A stretch of 64,000 bases of DNA from contig JXTC01000028.1 in assembly GCA_002914845.1 (NCBI GenBank), positions 989,165-1,053,164 on the forward strand. Direction: 5' to 3'. A program made the translations under genes and the position numbers. Under the pieces are notes generated by a model. The model was not told the origin of the DNA. It made no database searches and was given only the letters and a program-made list of their open reading frames with translations. The stretch comes from Trema orientale (Eukaryota > Streptophyta > Magnoliopsida > Rosales > Cannabaceae). This document shows, piece after piece, positions 22,551 to 35,400 of the stretch. How positions within the stretch are numbered: position 1 is the stretch's first letter; every line of letters starts with the position of its first letter.

Positions 22551-23654
22551 TTAGGCTTATGTAACATTGTTAGATTAAATCATGCATGTTTTTAGTTTTT
22601 AATATCTTTTCTTACTTGGTTTTCTAGGATTAGATATTATATGTATGATTTGTGACTTACATGATTTTGTTGAGATATTTGAATGTTTGAGAGTTGAAAT
22701 CTGGATTTTGAGTCATAAAGTATATGATTGAAGGTTATGAATCATGGATTGGAGGTATTTGCAGTATCTGTCCCCTTTTTTGAATTTGGAAATTTTTTTT
22801 AGAAAACCGTGTTGGCGCTATGGCGCCACCAACCTATAGAACCCTGGTACCACAATACTAGGTCTCAAATTTAGACCTTGTTTTTTAAGTTGCCCGCGCC
22901 GCAGCGCTAGCCCTACTAGAACATAAGTCAATTTTTCGACCTAAATTAAGTTTTAGGTCCCGGTTTTGGATAGAATTGAGTCGTTTTTTACCCAATTCAA
23001 GGGGATCCAATCAAAAACTTGACCAATTAGGTTTAATTACCTCAGCTCAACTTAAGAATGATCCATATTTATCTGTTGAAAACTTGATTTGGTTATAAGA
23101 GTTGATAAATTATATAAACTCAAACTACTTTAGTTCATGCTTTAGAAAACTTTAATTGTTTAGGCATTATAGTTATTTTCTATGCACAATTAGTCTTATA
23201 TTGTAGAATGATTGAGTTGAAACAATATGTTTCTGTAGACTTATTTATTCTAGAATATAAAGATATTGTGTATTTATTATTTACGCAGATATTACCGGCC
23301 CATAGGAAGATGGTTATTTGGCCAAGCAATAAACACACTTGTAATGATAAACATATGCTGGCTATTAAATTTTCATACGAATAATAAATTGGCCCGAAGG
23401 AATATTTATTGTTTAACAAGAATTATTATTAATGTTTGATTATTACATTGAAGAATACCACTTACAAGTTAATGAGCCAGCCCAAAGGAACACTTATTAA
23501 TATTGTGCTAGGTATCTTCTGGAATGACCAACTTTTACATGTTTATTTGCTAGGTCATATTTTCATATTTTATTGAATTACTTGCTTATATGTAACATTT
23601 TAATTGTGAGCATATTATTTATGAATATATCTTTTATTTGCTATTCAGTTTTTG
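22551..23654 (+). other. copia-2 leader, non-coding
   Basis: Untranslated leader between primer site and gag. It contains an unusual GC-rich patch with GGCGCTATGGCGCCA at about 22813-22827 and CGCCGCAGCGCTAG near 22900. These resemble the GGCGC words in the solo LTR at 25.4-25.5 kb, so part of this leader may itself be an inserted LTR fragment. Confidence 0.45.
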
Positions 23655-24199
23655 CTGCAAATATTTCTGCCAATTTAAATACCATAACTATGCTTAATGA
23701 CACAACTTTAAGCCATGAAAAGAGATTGTCATGATTGTGCTAGTACTACTAAACAAAAATTATTCAGTGAAAAGTGGAAGAGGTCTAATCGTATGTGCAT
23801 CATGATCATGAAGTACTCTAATCTAGAAATTATGAGAGGCTCTTTGCCAAAGGGAAAATGCCAAGGATTTCCTTACCACTCTTGAGAAGTTATATTTCAT
23901 GAATGAGAAAGTTAAGATGATCAATATCTTGAGTAAAATCATCTCAATGAAGTATAGTAGTAGAGGAAACATAAGGGAATACATCATGCAGATGTCTCAT
24001 TTGGCTGCCAAACTTAAGGAACTCAAGTTAAAAATGTCAGAAGACATTCTTGTGGCTTTGGTCCTCATCTCTCTTTCTACATAATATGGGAACCTTAAGA
24101 CCATATACAACTCCCAAAAAGATAAATAGAATCTCAATAAGCTCATTTCTATTTATGTGCAAGAAAAGATAAGATCAAAGCCGAAAATCCTGAAAGTAC
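23655..24199 (+). pseudogene. copia-2 gag fragment
   Basis: Translation in shifting frames gives SANLNTITMLND, then RSNRMCIMIMKYS, then ISMKYSSRGNIREYIMQMSH and LKLKMSEDILV. These match the order of blocks in copia gag (UBN2/gag-polypeptide family, the capsid protein that packages element RNA). The part between the first two blocks is deleted and stops are present. The solo LTR at 24200 cuts the gene. Confidence 0.75.
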
Positions 24200-25799
24200 T
24201 GTTGGTTGGAATGTGCAACAATAAAATCACACACTCCCGTACAAGTGCACACAGTCACAAGTAATATAGATATAGAAGTAGAGTGTCAAACCCACAAGGA
24301 TTGATTACTAAGTCTAAGCTAAGTATTAAAATTGCTCAATTCTAACTTTATCCAGACAACAGAAATATAGATTTTAGAGAAATAAAATAAAGTAAATAAA
24401 CTAATATGCAAAATGAATGAAAGTAAGCAATAAGAAAAATGTCTAAGTTTACTAATTCTCCAACCATCTTTTAAACATATAATTTTCTAATTTTCCTATT
24501 AAATTAACTAATTTATTAGAGTTGTCAACCGAGAATTCAAATGTATTCACAAACTCCTTTCAAGACATAACTGAAAATACTTAGACAAGCTAATATGTCA
24601 CTCCTAACATAAATTGACTAGATTCATTATGTTTTGTAATTCTCAAGGAGGCTGCATAAATCACATAGGTATATTCCTATCCTATGCAAACTTACCCTAA
24701 AATAGGTAATCTCATGCTGTTTCACCTAAGTCCAAATTTCTAATCCCCTTTCCAAACTCATAGAAATTTCACTCAACAATCTATTTAGTAATCAATTAAA
24801 TTGAAGCAATAAGCATAAGATAAAACAAGTAACTCAACAATAGATTTGATTAATGAAAGAAGAGAATTTTATAAACACAAGATACTAGGTTGGTTCACAT
24901 AGTAAAACTAGACAAAGAAATATTTAGTTCATAATATTAATTGAGAACAATAACATTATAATCTAATGAATTCAACAAATACAAAATTAAAGAAAGAAAA
25001 GTTATAGAATTCCCCCTTAGAAAAGCTCGAAGGTGTTCATAGAGGTTGTCAAGCTCCTCTTCCAAGCTTGGCTCTTGCTCCCTTGAATCCTCTCTCTAAA
25101 ATTTACTCTCAGCTATACTATTCTCTAAATATGGAAAATACAAAGAAAAACTCACAAAAAAATGAAGAGAAAAAGCTAAAAACAAACTATGATGTTGAAA
25201 TTGATGAGAAAAGTAAGAAATAGAAAAGGTTGGAGCATATCTTTATCTTTTTCTTCCTCTTCTTCCTCTCCTTCCATGGCTGCCACTCTCTCTTTCTCTC
25301 TATTCTAACATGCCTCCTTGAACCCCAAAGATAGGGTTTTAAAGAGGTGGCTTGTGCAAACCTAAGGCAGGCTGAATTTGGACCCTTGGATCGTCAAAAA
25401 GTTGATCTCGGCCGTCAATTATTGACTCAGGACACAGGGAGTGGCGCCACGGCACCAAAATTACCTGAGAGCTGGCGCTACAGCGCCACTTTCTACTAGT
25501 TTGGCGCCTTAGTTTCCCGGGTACGCCGTTTCTTCATTTGTGCTCTAATTTGCATCATTTTCGTGGCGTTACGACCGTATCGGATTGAACTTCAATTCTA
25601 ATGATTTGAGAGACCCATTTGTGAGGCACAAATTCATCTCAATTCACATCAAACACCCTTGTTTTATTCTCCTATGTGCACAAACAAGCAAAACAACAAA
25701 ACAACAAGAAAAATGCTTAGAACAACTTAACATAAATAAGAACGTAGCAAAACTTAAGGCAAATTAGTACTAGGTAACTCTAATTTTATGGACTTAACA
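24200..25799 (-). mobile_element. 1.6 kb solo LTR, gypsy-like, in copia-2 gag
   Basis: The ends are TGTTGGTTGG and GACTTAACA (TG...CA). It is flanked by the exact 5-bp duplication AGTAC (24195-24199 and 25800-25804). On the minus strand it carries GTGGGTTTGACACTCTAC and CACTTGTACGGGAG, typical of gypsy LTR 3' ends. No gag or pol is inside, so it is a solo LTR left after LTR-LTR recombination. It contains GGCGCCACGGCACC and GGCGCTACAGCGCC. Confidence 0.85.
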
Positions 25800-25925
25800 A
25801 GTACTAACTTGACCACATCCTTTATGGAAAAGAAGAGGAAGATGGGCAAAGAAGTTGAAAAGCTGAAAAAATAAGATCAAAGTTGAAAAGCCTAAAAGTA
25901 CTAACTTGACCACATCCTTTAAGGA
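25793..25925 (+). repeat. Short tandem duplication in copia-2 gag
   Basis: AGTACTAACTTGACCACATC occurs at about 25800 and again at about 25893, followed both times by CTTTAxGGAAAAGAAG. The unit is about 92 bp and repeats the segment just before the zinc knuckle. Confidence 0.75.
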
Positions 25926-27250
25926 AAAGAAGTTGTAGGAGCACCACCTTCTAAGGTACAAAAGAAACAAGATGACCCAGCTTGTTCTTTTGTAACAAGG
26001 TGAGACACATGAAGAAGGAACGCACTAAGTTCAAGACTTGGTGTATTAAGTAGGGTAAGCTTCTCGTTTATATTTATTATGAAGTTAATTTAGCTTCTGT
26101 ACCTATACACACTTGGTGGGTAGATTTTGGTGCTAGTACTCATGTTAGAATGTCTATACAGGGTTGTCTGTGGAGCCGGAAGCCAAGTGATGTTGAAAGA
26201 TTAATCTGTGTGGACGACGACTAAACAGCTCAAGTGGATACTATTGGGCACTTTAGATTGCTTTTGGATTTTGGTTCTTATTTGGATTTGAATGAGATTT
26301 TTCTTGTACCATTTTTAAGATGGAACTTAATTTCCATTTAAGTTTTGGATAAATCTGGTTTCTCTTGTTCCTTTGGAAATAATAAATTTAGTCTTATTCG
26401 TGATTCAAATATTATTGGTACCGGTCTCCTTAATGACAAACTATATATGTTGAATAGTCAACCTTCCATGAATGAAACCTTACATATTAACTCAAGAGGT
26501 ACAAAACGAAAATTAACAAACGTGGACTCATTTATGTTATAGCATAAGCGCTTAGGTTGCATTTCAAAACAATCAATTAAATGACTTGTATTCGATGGGA
26601 TTCTTGGCTTCCTTTATTTGTCAAACTTTGGAGTCTATGTTTCATGTGTAAAAGAAAAATAAACACACGTTAAAAAGTTAGGTGCTAATAGAAGCTCTAG
26701 CATCTTAATTAGAACTCATGCATATAGATATTTGTGGTCTATTCCCTATGATTTCTTAGAATAGACAATAATACTTTATCACATTCATAGACGACCATTC
26801 TCGCTATAGGTACATTTACTCGAGACACAAAAAGTCTCAATCACTGGACGTCTTTAAGGCTTATAAAGATGAAGTTGAAAATCAGCTTGACAAGAAAATT
26901 AAGGTTATCAAATCTAATCATAGTAGAGAATATTACGGTAGATATTATGGATCTGGTGAGCAACGTCCAAGACCCTTTACTAAGTATTTGAAAGAGTGCA
27001 GCATCGTCCCACAATATACTATACCTGGGAAATCTAGCATGGTCAGTATTGCAGAACGATGCAATAGGACCGTTAAGGATATAGTAAGGAGTATGATTAG
27101 TCATTCCACCTTTCCATAATCACTTTGAGGTGAAGCACTCAAGATTGCAGCATATATTTTGAACAGAGTACCAAGCAAAGCAGTAGCTAAAACCTCTTAT
27201 GAACTTTGGACTTGGCGCAAGCCTAGTATTAATCATTTATACATATGGGG
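25926..27250 (+). pseudogene. copia-2 zinc knuckle, pre-integrase and integrase
   Basis: A decayed knuckle lies at about 25975-26050. A pre-integrase block at 26345-26542 includes GFSCSFGNNKFSLI and TLHINSRGTKRKL. An integrase core at about 26700-27110 matches copia-1 and copia-4; its last catalytic block (GxAERCNRT at about 27050) is still recognisable, but many stops are present. The sequence ends in HLYIWG at about 27245, where a foreign insertion starts. Confidence 0.75.
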
Positions 27251-28770
27251 TTTGTTAGTTATAATTTACGAAAAATGTGACAAATCAAAGATGAGCAGAA
27301 GTCTGCCAAAACAAAATTTTTTTCCAGATTATAGTTTTTCACAAAATATTTTAGAATCTTTGTTATAGTCTAAATACATACAATTGATCGTATCTCAACT
27401 AGTGAGTCTTCCTTCCTATGTACCGTGCTTGTAACTGTAGGGGTGTGTGGGTGCCTATATCTTGTTCAACTCTAAGTGAGAATCCAAGAAATCTAATAGC
27501 CTTCTTAGGTTGCTCCAAGAATTTTTCTCTCTCATTTTTCTCTCAGTTTTCTGTGGTAGTCGCCAAACTAATGTTTTTAACAACTGAATATAACACATAA
27601 AGGAGAGAGGAAGGAGCCTTTAATAGGCTCCTCCTTAGGGTGAAATTCGGCCAGCCCTAGGGGATGGGCTGGCCGAATTCTGTAGCTCTATAGAGCAATG
27701 TGGCTGGGCCCAAAAGGCTCACCACTCTAATTCAACATTTCCTACTTTGTATCTAACTGTCCAAAAATTCTTTGAGCCAATTTGGCTAATCTCATGCAAT
27801 CCAAGATATTAGTGTAGGTTGGAGACCTAAATGAACCTATTTAATTCAAACTACAGTAGACAAGTATCCAGTTCTAATTGCTCTTAATATAAGTGGGCTT
27901 GTACTACTAGGGATGGACTTATTCTAATAAAGGTCCAAACTTCACTCTTGAATTAAATAAATATCACAAGATACTTTATAATTAAAATTATGGTCATTAG
28001 ATACTTAATATTTGCATGTGTATCTCCACATGAATACTGATAATTAGAGCTAGGTAAAATTACCGACTTTTTTCTCCAATTATATATTTTAACTCTTTGA
28101 TACAAGACTATATTTAATAGATAACCAGACTTATAAAAAGTCTTCAATTAATAAAATAACCAGTTTTATTAATTACTTAGCTAAAGTTTAAATCATCCAA
28201 ACTCTTATGGCTTCTCAAGGCGGTATTCACTTTTGTATAAAATAGAGTTATAGATTCTATATCTATAAGCATATGTTCCCAATGCACATAATAATGCATT
28301 ACCAAAATGTCAGGATTTAGATGGTCAATTACTTGATCCGTATCTTTTAACATCTCAAATAATACAAGTTGTGAACACAGTTTCATCACTTATTTTAGGA
28401 TTAAGAAAGACATGCATTAATTATCAACTTTGTGAGAATATATTCTTGTCAATGACATTTATTACAAAAACATATTTCACATGGTCCTTATTCAATATCT
28501 ACACTTGAAGACTTTCGCACATGGTCATATCAATATAGATTAAGACATATTATAAATACACAAAGTCTTGCAACATAATCCAAGAGAAGTATCCAACTTC
28601 TCTTTTATTAGTTATGAATAATCTTATTTGATTTAATTAGAAAAAATATGTCTTAATTTTAATTAAAAAAATTATTAAAATATTTCTCTAATAAATAAAT
28701 TATAGAACCTTTTGACATTTATTATTATACCAATAATCAAAAAATTATCACAAATACTATGCATGAAATA
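27250..28770 (-). mobile_element. LTR-like insertion in copia-2 between integrase and RT linker
   Basis: Copia-4 is continuous across the corresponding point (about 42480-42500), so this 1.5 kb is an insertion. Its right part ends TACCAATA at 28735, like the CCAATA end of the minus-strand copia LTR at 34787, which suggests a related LTR in the same orientation. The left boundary and target duplication could not be fixed. A GGGCTGGCCGAATT palindromic patch occurs at about 27650-27680. Confidence 0.5.
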
Positions 28771-28887
28771 TCACTTTATTAAATATCCAAAATATTCAAC
28801 TTATAGGCCAAATGAAAAGAAACTAGACTCAAGAACTGTCAGCTACTATTTTGTTGGATATTTTGAAAGGTCAAGGGGATATAAGTT
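28771..28887 (+). pseudogene. copia-2 linker fragment
   Basis: Translation includes RPNEKKLDSRTVSYYFVGY and SRGYKF, the conserved block after integrase. It is cut immediately by the following solo LTR and resumes at 30474. Confidence 0.75.
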
Positions 28888-30473
28888 TGTTTTGGGGTTT
28901 CCCAACTTTCAGGATTAATCCTAAAATAAGGATTAGTAGTAATTAAGCATGGGATTAGTAAGGCTTAAGCGAGCTTAATGGAACTCCACGTGCCATGGGA
29001 CAAGATGACATCAACTCGAGAAAACGACATGTAGCTTGGCTAGAACTACATGTCGTCTAAGCTCTCTTCCACCCTTACTCGAACTACAAGTCATTGAAGC
29101 CAAACTACTTGTCACTCGGAGCTGAACTACACGATGCCGCTTTTTAATTTTCATCTCTCCCCTTGTGTTCATCCGTGGCTCTCACCACCTCTCACTCTCC
29201 CTATATTTCTTTTATTAAACCACTAACATCACCATCACGCCACTTCCACTTCTCCCTCTCGTATATATATTTTTCACACCACTACCATTATTATCACCAT
29301 TATTTATTCTTCTCTCAACTTGTGGCTACATTAACATCATCAATATTGCTATCCTTGGGGGTTTATCTTCAACTTGTAGCTAAGTCCTCTCCTACCTTCT
29401 CTACTTGTATTTTCACATATATATATATACATCTTTCTATTCTAACTTTACCTATACACACATATATTTGCATGCACCTTGTTGTATTTTATTTATGTAT
29501 GCCTAACTCCTAGTTTACCCGTGACTAGCCCCTAGTCATCGTAATCTCATCTATAAATATATACATGTACACACACGTACCTATCTCTGTATGCCCATGT
29601 ATGTGTAAATCTTGATTGATAAGTCTATTTAGTGTTGATATTTTCCTAAATATTTATATAGACTTAGCTATTTTTGCATGTCCATTTCCTAAGCCTGCAC
29701 TTATTTGTTCACACATTCTAGGCCCAATAGTTATTTTACACCAATTTCTTACTAATCAATTATTTTTATACCACTTTCTACTATCCAGTTAGTTTTACGT
29801 TACTTTTTCCACTAACATGTATAACAAGCTTCTTTGTATGCAGCCTCTAACTCTTGCACTTTAGTGATATGTGGGCCCCGAGCTACTCTTCTCGAACTCT
29901 GTGCTTGATCTGTGGCACAAGTTTGGGATTTTGTGTTCTTTAACATCTCTCACTTATTTTTGCTACTATTATTGCGTTATTATCATTATCTCTAATCTCT
30001 TTATTTTATATATCCAACTTCTATTTGATATTATGGTCGGTTTATTCGTCTCCATCAACTAGTTTCTTTTAGTATTACTGTATTATTATATTATTGTCGA
30101 TCCGTAAGCTAGTTATCTCTGCAACTGCCGACACCGTGAGAAGTGTCGTTCTCTATTACGACCGCTTATCGGGACTTCGATACTTAGTGTCAGCGTTGTG
30201 ATAACACTTATATTATTATTACGCCATTATTATTATTATTATTATATTATAAGTACGTTATCCCTACAACCACTAACGTGACAAGGACGCTGTGAGAAGT
30301 ATCATTTTCTATATCGACCGCCTATTAGGACTTCGACACGTAGACAGTGTTGTGATAGCTCTTACACTTGTACACTCTTTGTAATCTAACTATAATCCTA
30401 GTTATTCTCTGCTTTGTTTTAATTAATCACAGGTCTTATTAATTAATCAGAACACAAGGTCCGATCCTGAACA
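28888..30473 (+). mobile_element. 1,586 bp solo LTR, family 1 copy a
   Basis: The ends are TGTTTTGGGG and CCTGAACA. It is flanked by the exact 5-bp duplication AAGTT (28883-28887 and 30474-30478). Removing it restores the reading of copia-2 exactly as in copia-4 (ATAAGTTTTATGATCCC). No pol domain is inside. A related solo LTR sits at 47638-49501. The right third holds a two-copy internal subrepeat. Confidence 0.92.
30095..30366 (+). repeat. Internal subrepeat and ATT microsatellite in solo LTR
   Basis: A block containing GTGAGAAGTxTCxTTxTCTAT, CGACCGC and GGACTTCGA occurs at about 30135-30185 and again at about 30290-30345. An (ATT)n run at 30210-30250 separates the two copies. The second copy is diverged by several substitutions. 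Confidence 0.7.
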
Positions 30474-32442
30474 AAGTTTTATGATCCCGCTACAAAGTCC
30501 TTCTTCGAGACGGAAAATGCAAAATTTCTCGAGGATATTAATTTTGGGAGGGGGAGGGGGAGGGATAAGGTTAGAAGAATTTGTTTTTCTTTCTATTATT
30601 GCTATTGACAATAATCACAACATTCAGGATCATGTTCTTGACAATATAATTGTTCAATATGCAATTCCAGTACAAGACAATGATCAAGTGCTTCCTATCC
30701 CAAATAAGGTGAATGCTCCCGAAGAGCAAACTCAACAATCTCAGGACCAAGTACCTTTAAGGAGATCTATTAGAGAAAGAAAAAGTGCGATTACAGATAA
30801 TTATATCGTCTATCTCTAAGAATATGAGTTTGTTATTGGGTAGTGGAGGATGATCTATCCAACTTCACTCAAGTCACACAAAGTTCAAATTCTTATAAGT
30901 AGATCGATGCCATGAATAAGGAGATGAAGTCTATGAAAGACAATGACGTTGGGGATCTTGTCGAGTTACCTAAAAGTACAAAGCTTATTGGTTGCAAATG
31001 GATATTTAAGACCAAAATGGATTCAAAAGGTAGTGCTGAGAGATATAAGGCTCGTCTTGTCGTTAAAGGCAATACTCAAAAGGAGGGCATTGATTTTAAA
31101 GAGAACTTTTCTCTAGTAGTATCAAATGATTTTTTTAGAATCATTATGGCACTTGTCACTCATTTTAACCTTGAGTTACTTCAGATGGATATTAAAACTG
31201 TGTTTCTCAATAATAAGATTAAAGAGACAATTTATATGGTGCAACCAAAAAGCTTTGTATCTAGAGATTCAAAGACTATAGTTTGCAAACTTAAGAAGTC
31301 TATCTTTGGTCTCAAGTAAGCTTTCTAACAATAATATCATAAATTTCATAAAGTGATTATCTCGTCCAGTTTTGAGGTAAATCTTGTTGAAGATTGTGTG
31401 TATCTTAAGTTCAGTGAGAGTATATTTATCTTTTTGGTGCTATATATTGATGACAGATTATTGGCAGGTAGCAATATAGGCTTAATGCATGACACCAAGA
31501 GATTTCTTATGAATAATTCTAAAATGAAAGATCTTGAAGTCGTCTCTTTTGTATTAGGTATACAGATACATCGAGATCACTCTTGAGGTATACTTAGTTT
31601 GTCACAAAAGCGCTATATCGAGAGGGTACTCAATAGATTCGGTATAGAACATTATGCATCAACGGATACTCCGAAGTCTAATAGAGATATATTTAGTCTC
31701 TAACAAAGCCAAAAGAATGATGTTGAGAAAGGAGATGTGCAGAAGTTTCCTTATGCTTTAGCTGTAAGAAGTCTTATGTATGCTCAGGTATGTATGCGTC
31801 TAGATCTTGCTTTCATAGTTTTTATGCTAGAAAAATACATGAGTAACGCTAAAGTGGATCATTGAAAGGCAGCAAAGAGTTATAAGGTACATATAGAGAA
31901 CGAAGAATTACATGCTCACTTATGGGAGATCAAAAAATTTAGAGATCATTGGGTATTCTGATTTTGATTTTGCTCGATGCCTAAATAGTAAAAGATCCAC
32001 ATTGAGCTATGTTCAACTATTAGCTGGAGAAGCTATTTCCTGGAGGAGTACTAAGTAGATACTCGTAGCTACTTCAACTATGGAGACTGAGTTTATAGCT
32101 TATTATAAGACATCCAATCATAGGATATGGCTACAAAATTATGTCACTAGGCTGCATGTTGTAAATGGCATTGAAAGCTATTGAAACTTTATTGCGACAA
32201 TAACTCAGTAGTACTATATTCCAACAACAATATGAGTTTTCAAAGTCGAGGTACATAGACATCAAGTTCTTTACTATAAAAGAGAAAGTTCAAAGTCAAC
32301 TAGTGTTGATAGAGCACACTAGGACAAACTCCATGATTGCGATCCACTTACCAATCGTGTACCACCCAAAGTGTTTCATAGGCACACTATCCATATGGGC
32401 TTTGTTTTAATAGGAGTTCGTAGTTTAGTTTAGGTGCTTATT
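30474..32442 (+). pseudogene. copia-2 linker, reverse transcriptase and RNase H
   Basis: Frames at 30481-30819 (RRSIRERKSAITDNY), 30912-31319 (CKWIFKTKMDSKGSAERYKA to LKKSIFGLK) and 31353-31586 (LVLYIDDRLLAGS) cover the RT domain. The catalytic box reads YIDDRLL where copia-1 has YIDDILL. RNase H pieces follow at 31700-32400. At least four stops or frameshifts break the protein. Confidence 0.85.
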
Positions 32443-35400
32443 TGTCACACCCTACACCTGAAGACGTGGGCTGCATATCCAAAAGGTAAAGCCCCATAGG
32501 CATGCAAGGCATCTTTCTATAATCCAATATAATTAAGAATAGCTAGTTTCCAATAAATACCAATGTATAATATAGAATCTAATAACTCTTATAAAGTCTT
32601 CAAATATTTAAAATGGATACTATAGAATAGAAACTATAATCCAATAAATTCAAGATGATCAACTTTCCGAGTCTTTATATTTTCTCAATCAAGATGAAGA
32701 AATTCCTCTCTTTGAACCTTGTACCCCAATTACTACTAAATTAGTTCCCTTTGTGAACCTGTTAACTGACAATCTTTAAAACCATTGAGGGAAAAATAAA
32801 AGGGTGAACATGAAGCCTAGTAAGTAACTAGTAACCTTAACTAGCTAGATTAAGCACATGTAACCCAAAATCCTTAACAAATATTTTTCAGAACAAATTT
32901 GGTTTCAGAAATCAATACTTTTGAAAATATTCAAATCAAGTCATTTAGTAAACAATTTGATAAAAAGAAGTAATAAGTTTTCAAATCTGTCTTTCGAATC
33001 ACTTTTTAGTCAGTAATAATTTTGGCGACTATGGCGACAGTTAACCCTGTGACTAGGTCTGAATCTGCCACAAATAACCCATGGAGCCGGATCCGAATCT
33101 ACTACAGATAACCCCTATAGCCAGGTACGAATCTACTAAATTTATGCTGGTGTTTACTGGAATAAATTTCCAGAAAATATTTTCGTAAAATCATTTTCAA
33201 GAACACTATTATTTTGTAAAATCTAGAAATGCAGCGGAATTGGTCGTTTAAAATTTTTCTGTTTATAAAATCTTTCGGATCATGATCTAACATAAATTAA
33301 CTCTTGATCTAGACAAGAACAATACCTGGATTCACTCCATAATTTTCTCGTCTTCCCATCTATTCTCGAGAGCCATTTGATTGATCTGGTGGGTGGTCAC
33401 CTTCTTGATTCCTAATAAAGAGATTCGTAGACGAACAAGAAGACAATCTTCTCGAACCGATTTCTCCAAGATGGCCGAAACACCAAGGACAGTGAATCCC
33501 TAGTGGTGGTCGATTTTCTCTGCTCTCTCTCTCTCTCTATTTTCGTGTGACACTCTTCTCAAAGGGGTGTTTCACGTGTAACTCTTAATTGTGTAGTCAG
33601 AGAACGTTTCTCTTAATTATATAGAGAGATTAGTAAACCCTAATAGACTTATTGGGCTTATTGGGCTCAACTGATCATCAAATAATTATTGGGCATTAAT
33701 TTGAGCTAGACAAGGGACCAGATGAATCTATAAAGCCCAAGCTCTAATGGACCATATACTCACTATCATAATTAACTCTTAATTATGATGATTGGGCCTT
33801 GTCGATTAATATTGGGACACACCACTATAGGCCCAATATTTAACTCTTGGACTAAATGTCAGTTATTTTCTGTGAAGCTTATTAACAATTAATTAGCTTG
33901 ATCCATTTAGTATATACTATACCTGTAGACATACCCCCAATGTAATGCCGTACTAGCAGGGTGAAATTACTGTATTACCCCTCTAGTACATATTTACCTT
34001 TAAGTTGTCATTTTTCATCTAATGGATAATAGTTGACTACGGTGTTTGTATCTGCCTATACCAACACAGTCAAATTCACATAGTGAATACCGGGGCCCTG
34101 GTTTATATTATCCAAGTACTTGAAAAAACTCAAAGTGACATTATATGTATGGCGTCCATCATGAAAAACGTTCTGTATATTTCATATACCTTATCTTTCA
34201 AGATACCGGATTTCGAACCATAAATCAGAACTAGTCCTTTAGTAATTCTAAAAGACAAAACACATGAAAGTAAGTTCGCCAATCACTAGGATTAAGGTTT
34301 TCTATAATAGTGCTAGATTAGTGAAATTAGAAATTTAAGTTACGGCACTTAACCTTAGATTCTAATTCACTCGGTCCTGTTCGATACTGTTACAACTTTC
34401 TTATAACATACTAGTGTTTCTATCCAAAGACTCACTTCGATAATTGGAGACTTCATTAATTAAATAGACAACACTACATTCTATGGCATAGTAAAGTATT
34501 CTATCTTCAATATGTAGAATGCAAACAATTTAATTTAAACATAATGAAATAAAGAATATAATGTCTCCCACATATGAACTCATCATACGAATAATTCTTT
34601 ATTACTCATTATATGTTTTGGAATCTTTAAATGTTTGCATAAGATAAACATACACATCACATGTATATTAATGGGACATAAATAAAATAAAAAATCATAA
34701 CATAGAATTTATTAATAATAAATAATCTAATAAATATTGTTTATAATATCAACATAATAAACTGCTTTATAGGACATTATTCCAATAATTTAACCATGCA
34801 GCTAGGTCAGCACTGTCCATATATAGCCCATGTGGATTAAGTCCACGTGCATAATTACTTAAGAGAGTTTGAAAACACTTATTTGTAATAACGAATCATA
34901 AAGAATTTTACTTTCATCTCATTATAACATTGTAGTCATTTCAAAATAATTTTCTTATAACCATATTCAATAGTAATTCATATACTTGATCTATAATTTA
35001 GTATTAAATGTAGAATCATATTATTTTTTACAAAAATTATGTTATTTCATTAAAATAGATTTATTTCAATAAATATTCTTATTACCAAAATATATTTTTA
35101 CTTGAAATCATATTTTAAAGAAAATACATTTGTAAATATTATTCTATTAAAAATAATAAAAAAAATAAAATATTTAGCGTTTGGACTAGTAAAACTACTA
35201 GAAAAGATCAAAGATTACTTACCTCGTTCGTTTTGCCTATTTAACCAAAATGATCAATATAATTGTTCAAGCACTTATTATCATATAAACCACATATAAG
35301 TATCAAGTCACTGAAATCATACTTTAATTATGCTAAAACTATTGACTTCTTCTGCTTACATATCTTCTATAACCAACTCCATAACTACTCCCAATAATGT

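Noticed and set aside
29163-29513. 116-codon frame rich in Ser/His/Tyr
   Set aside because: Inside the solo LTR 28888-30473; pyrimidine-rich LTR sequence gives long frames by chance.
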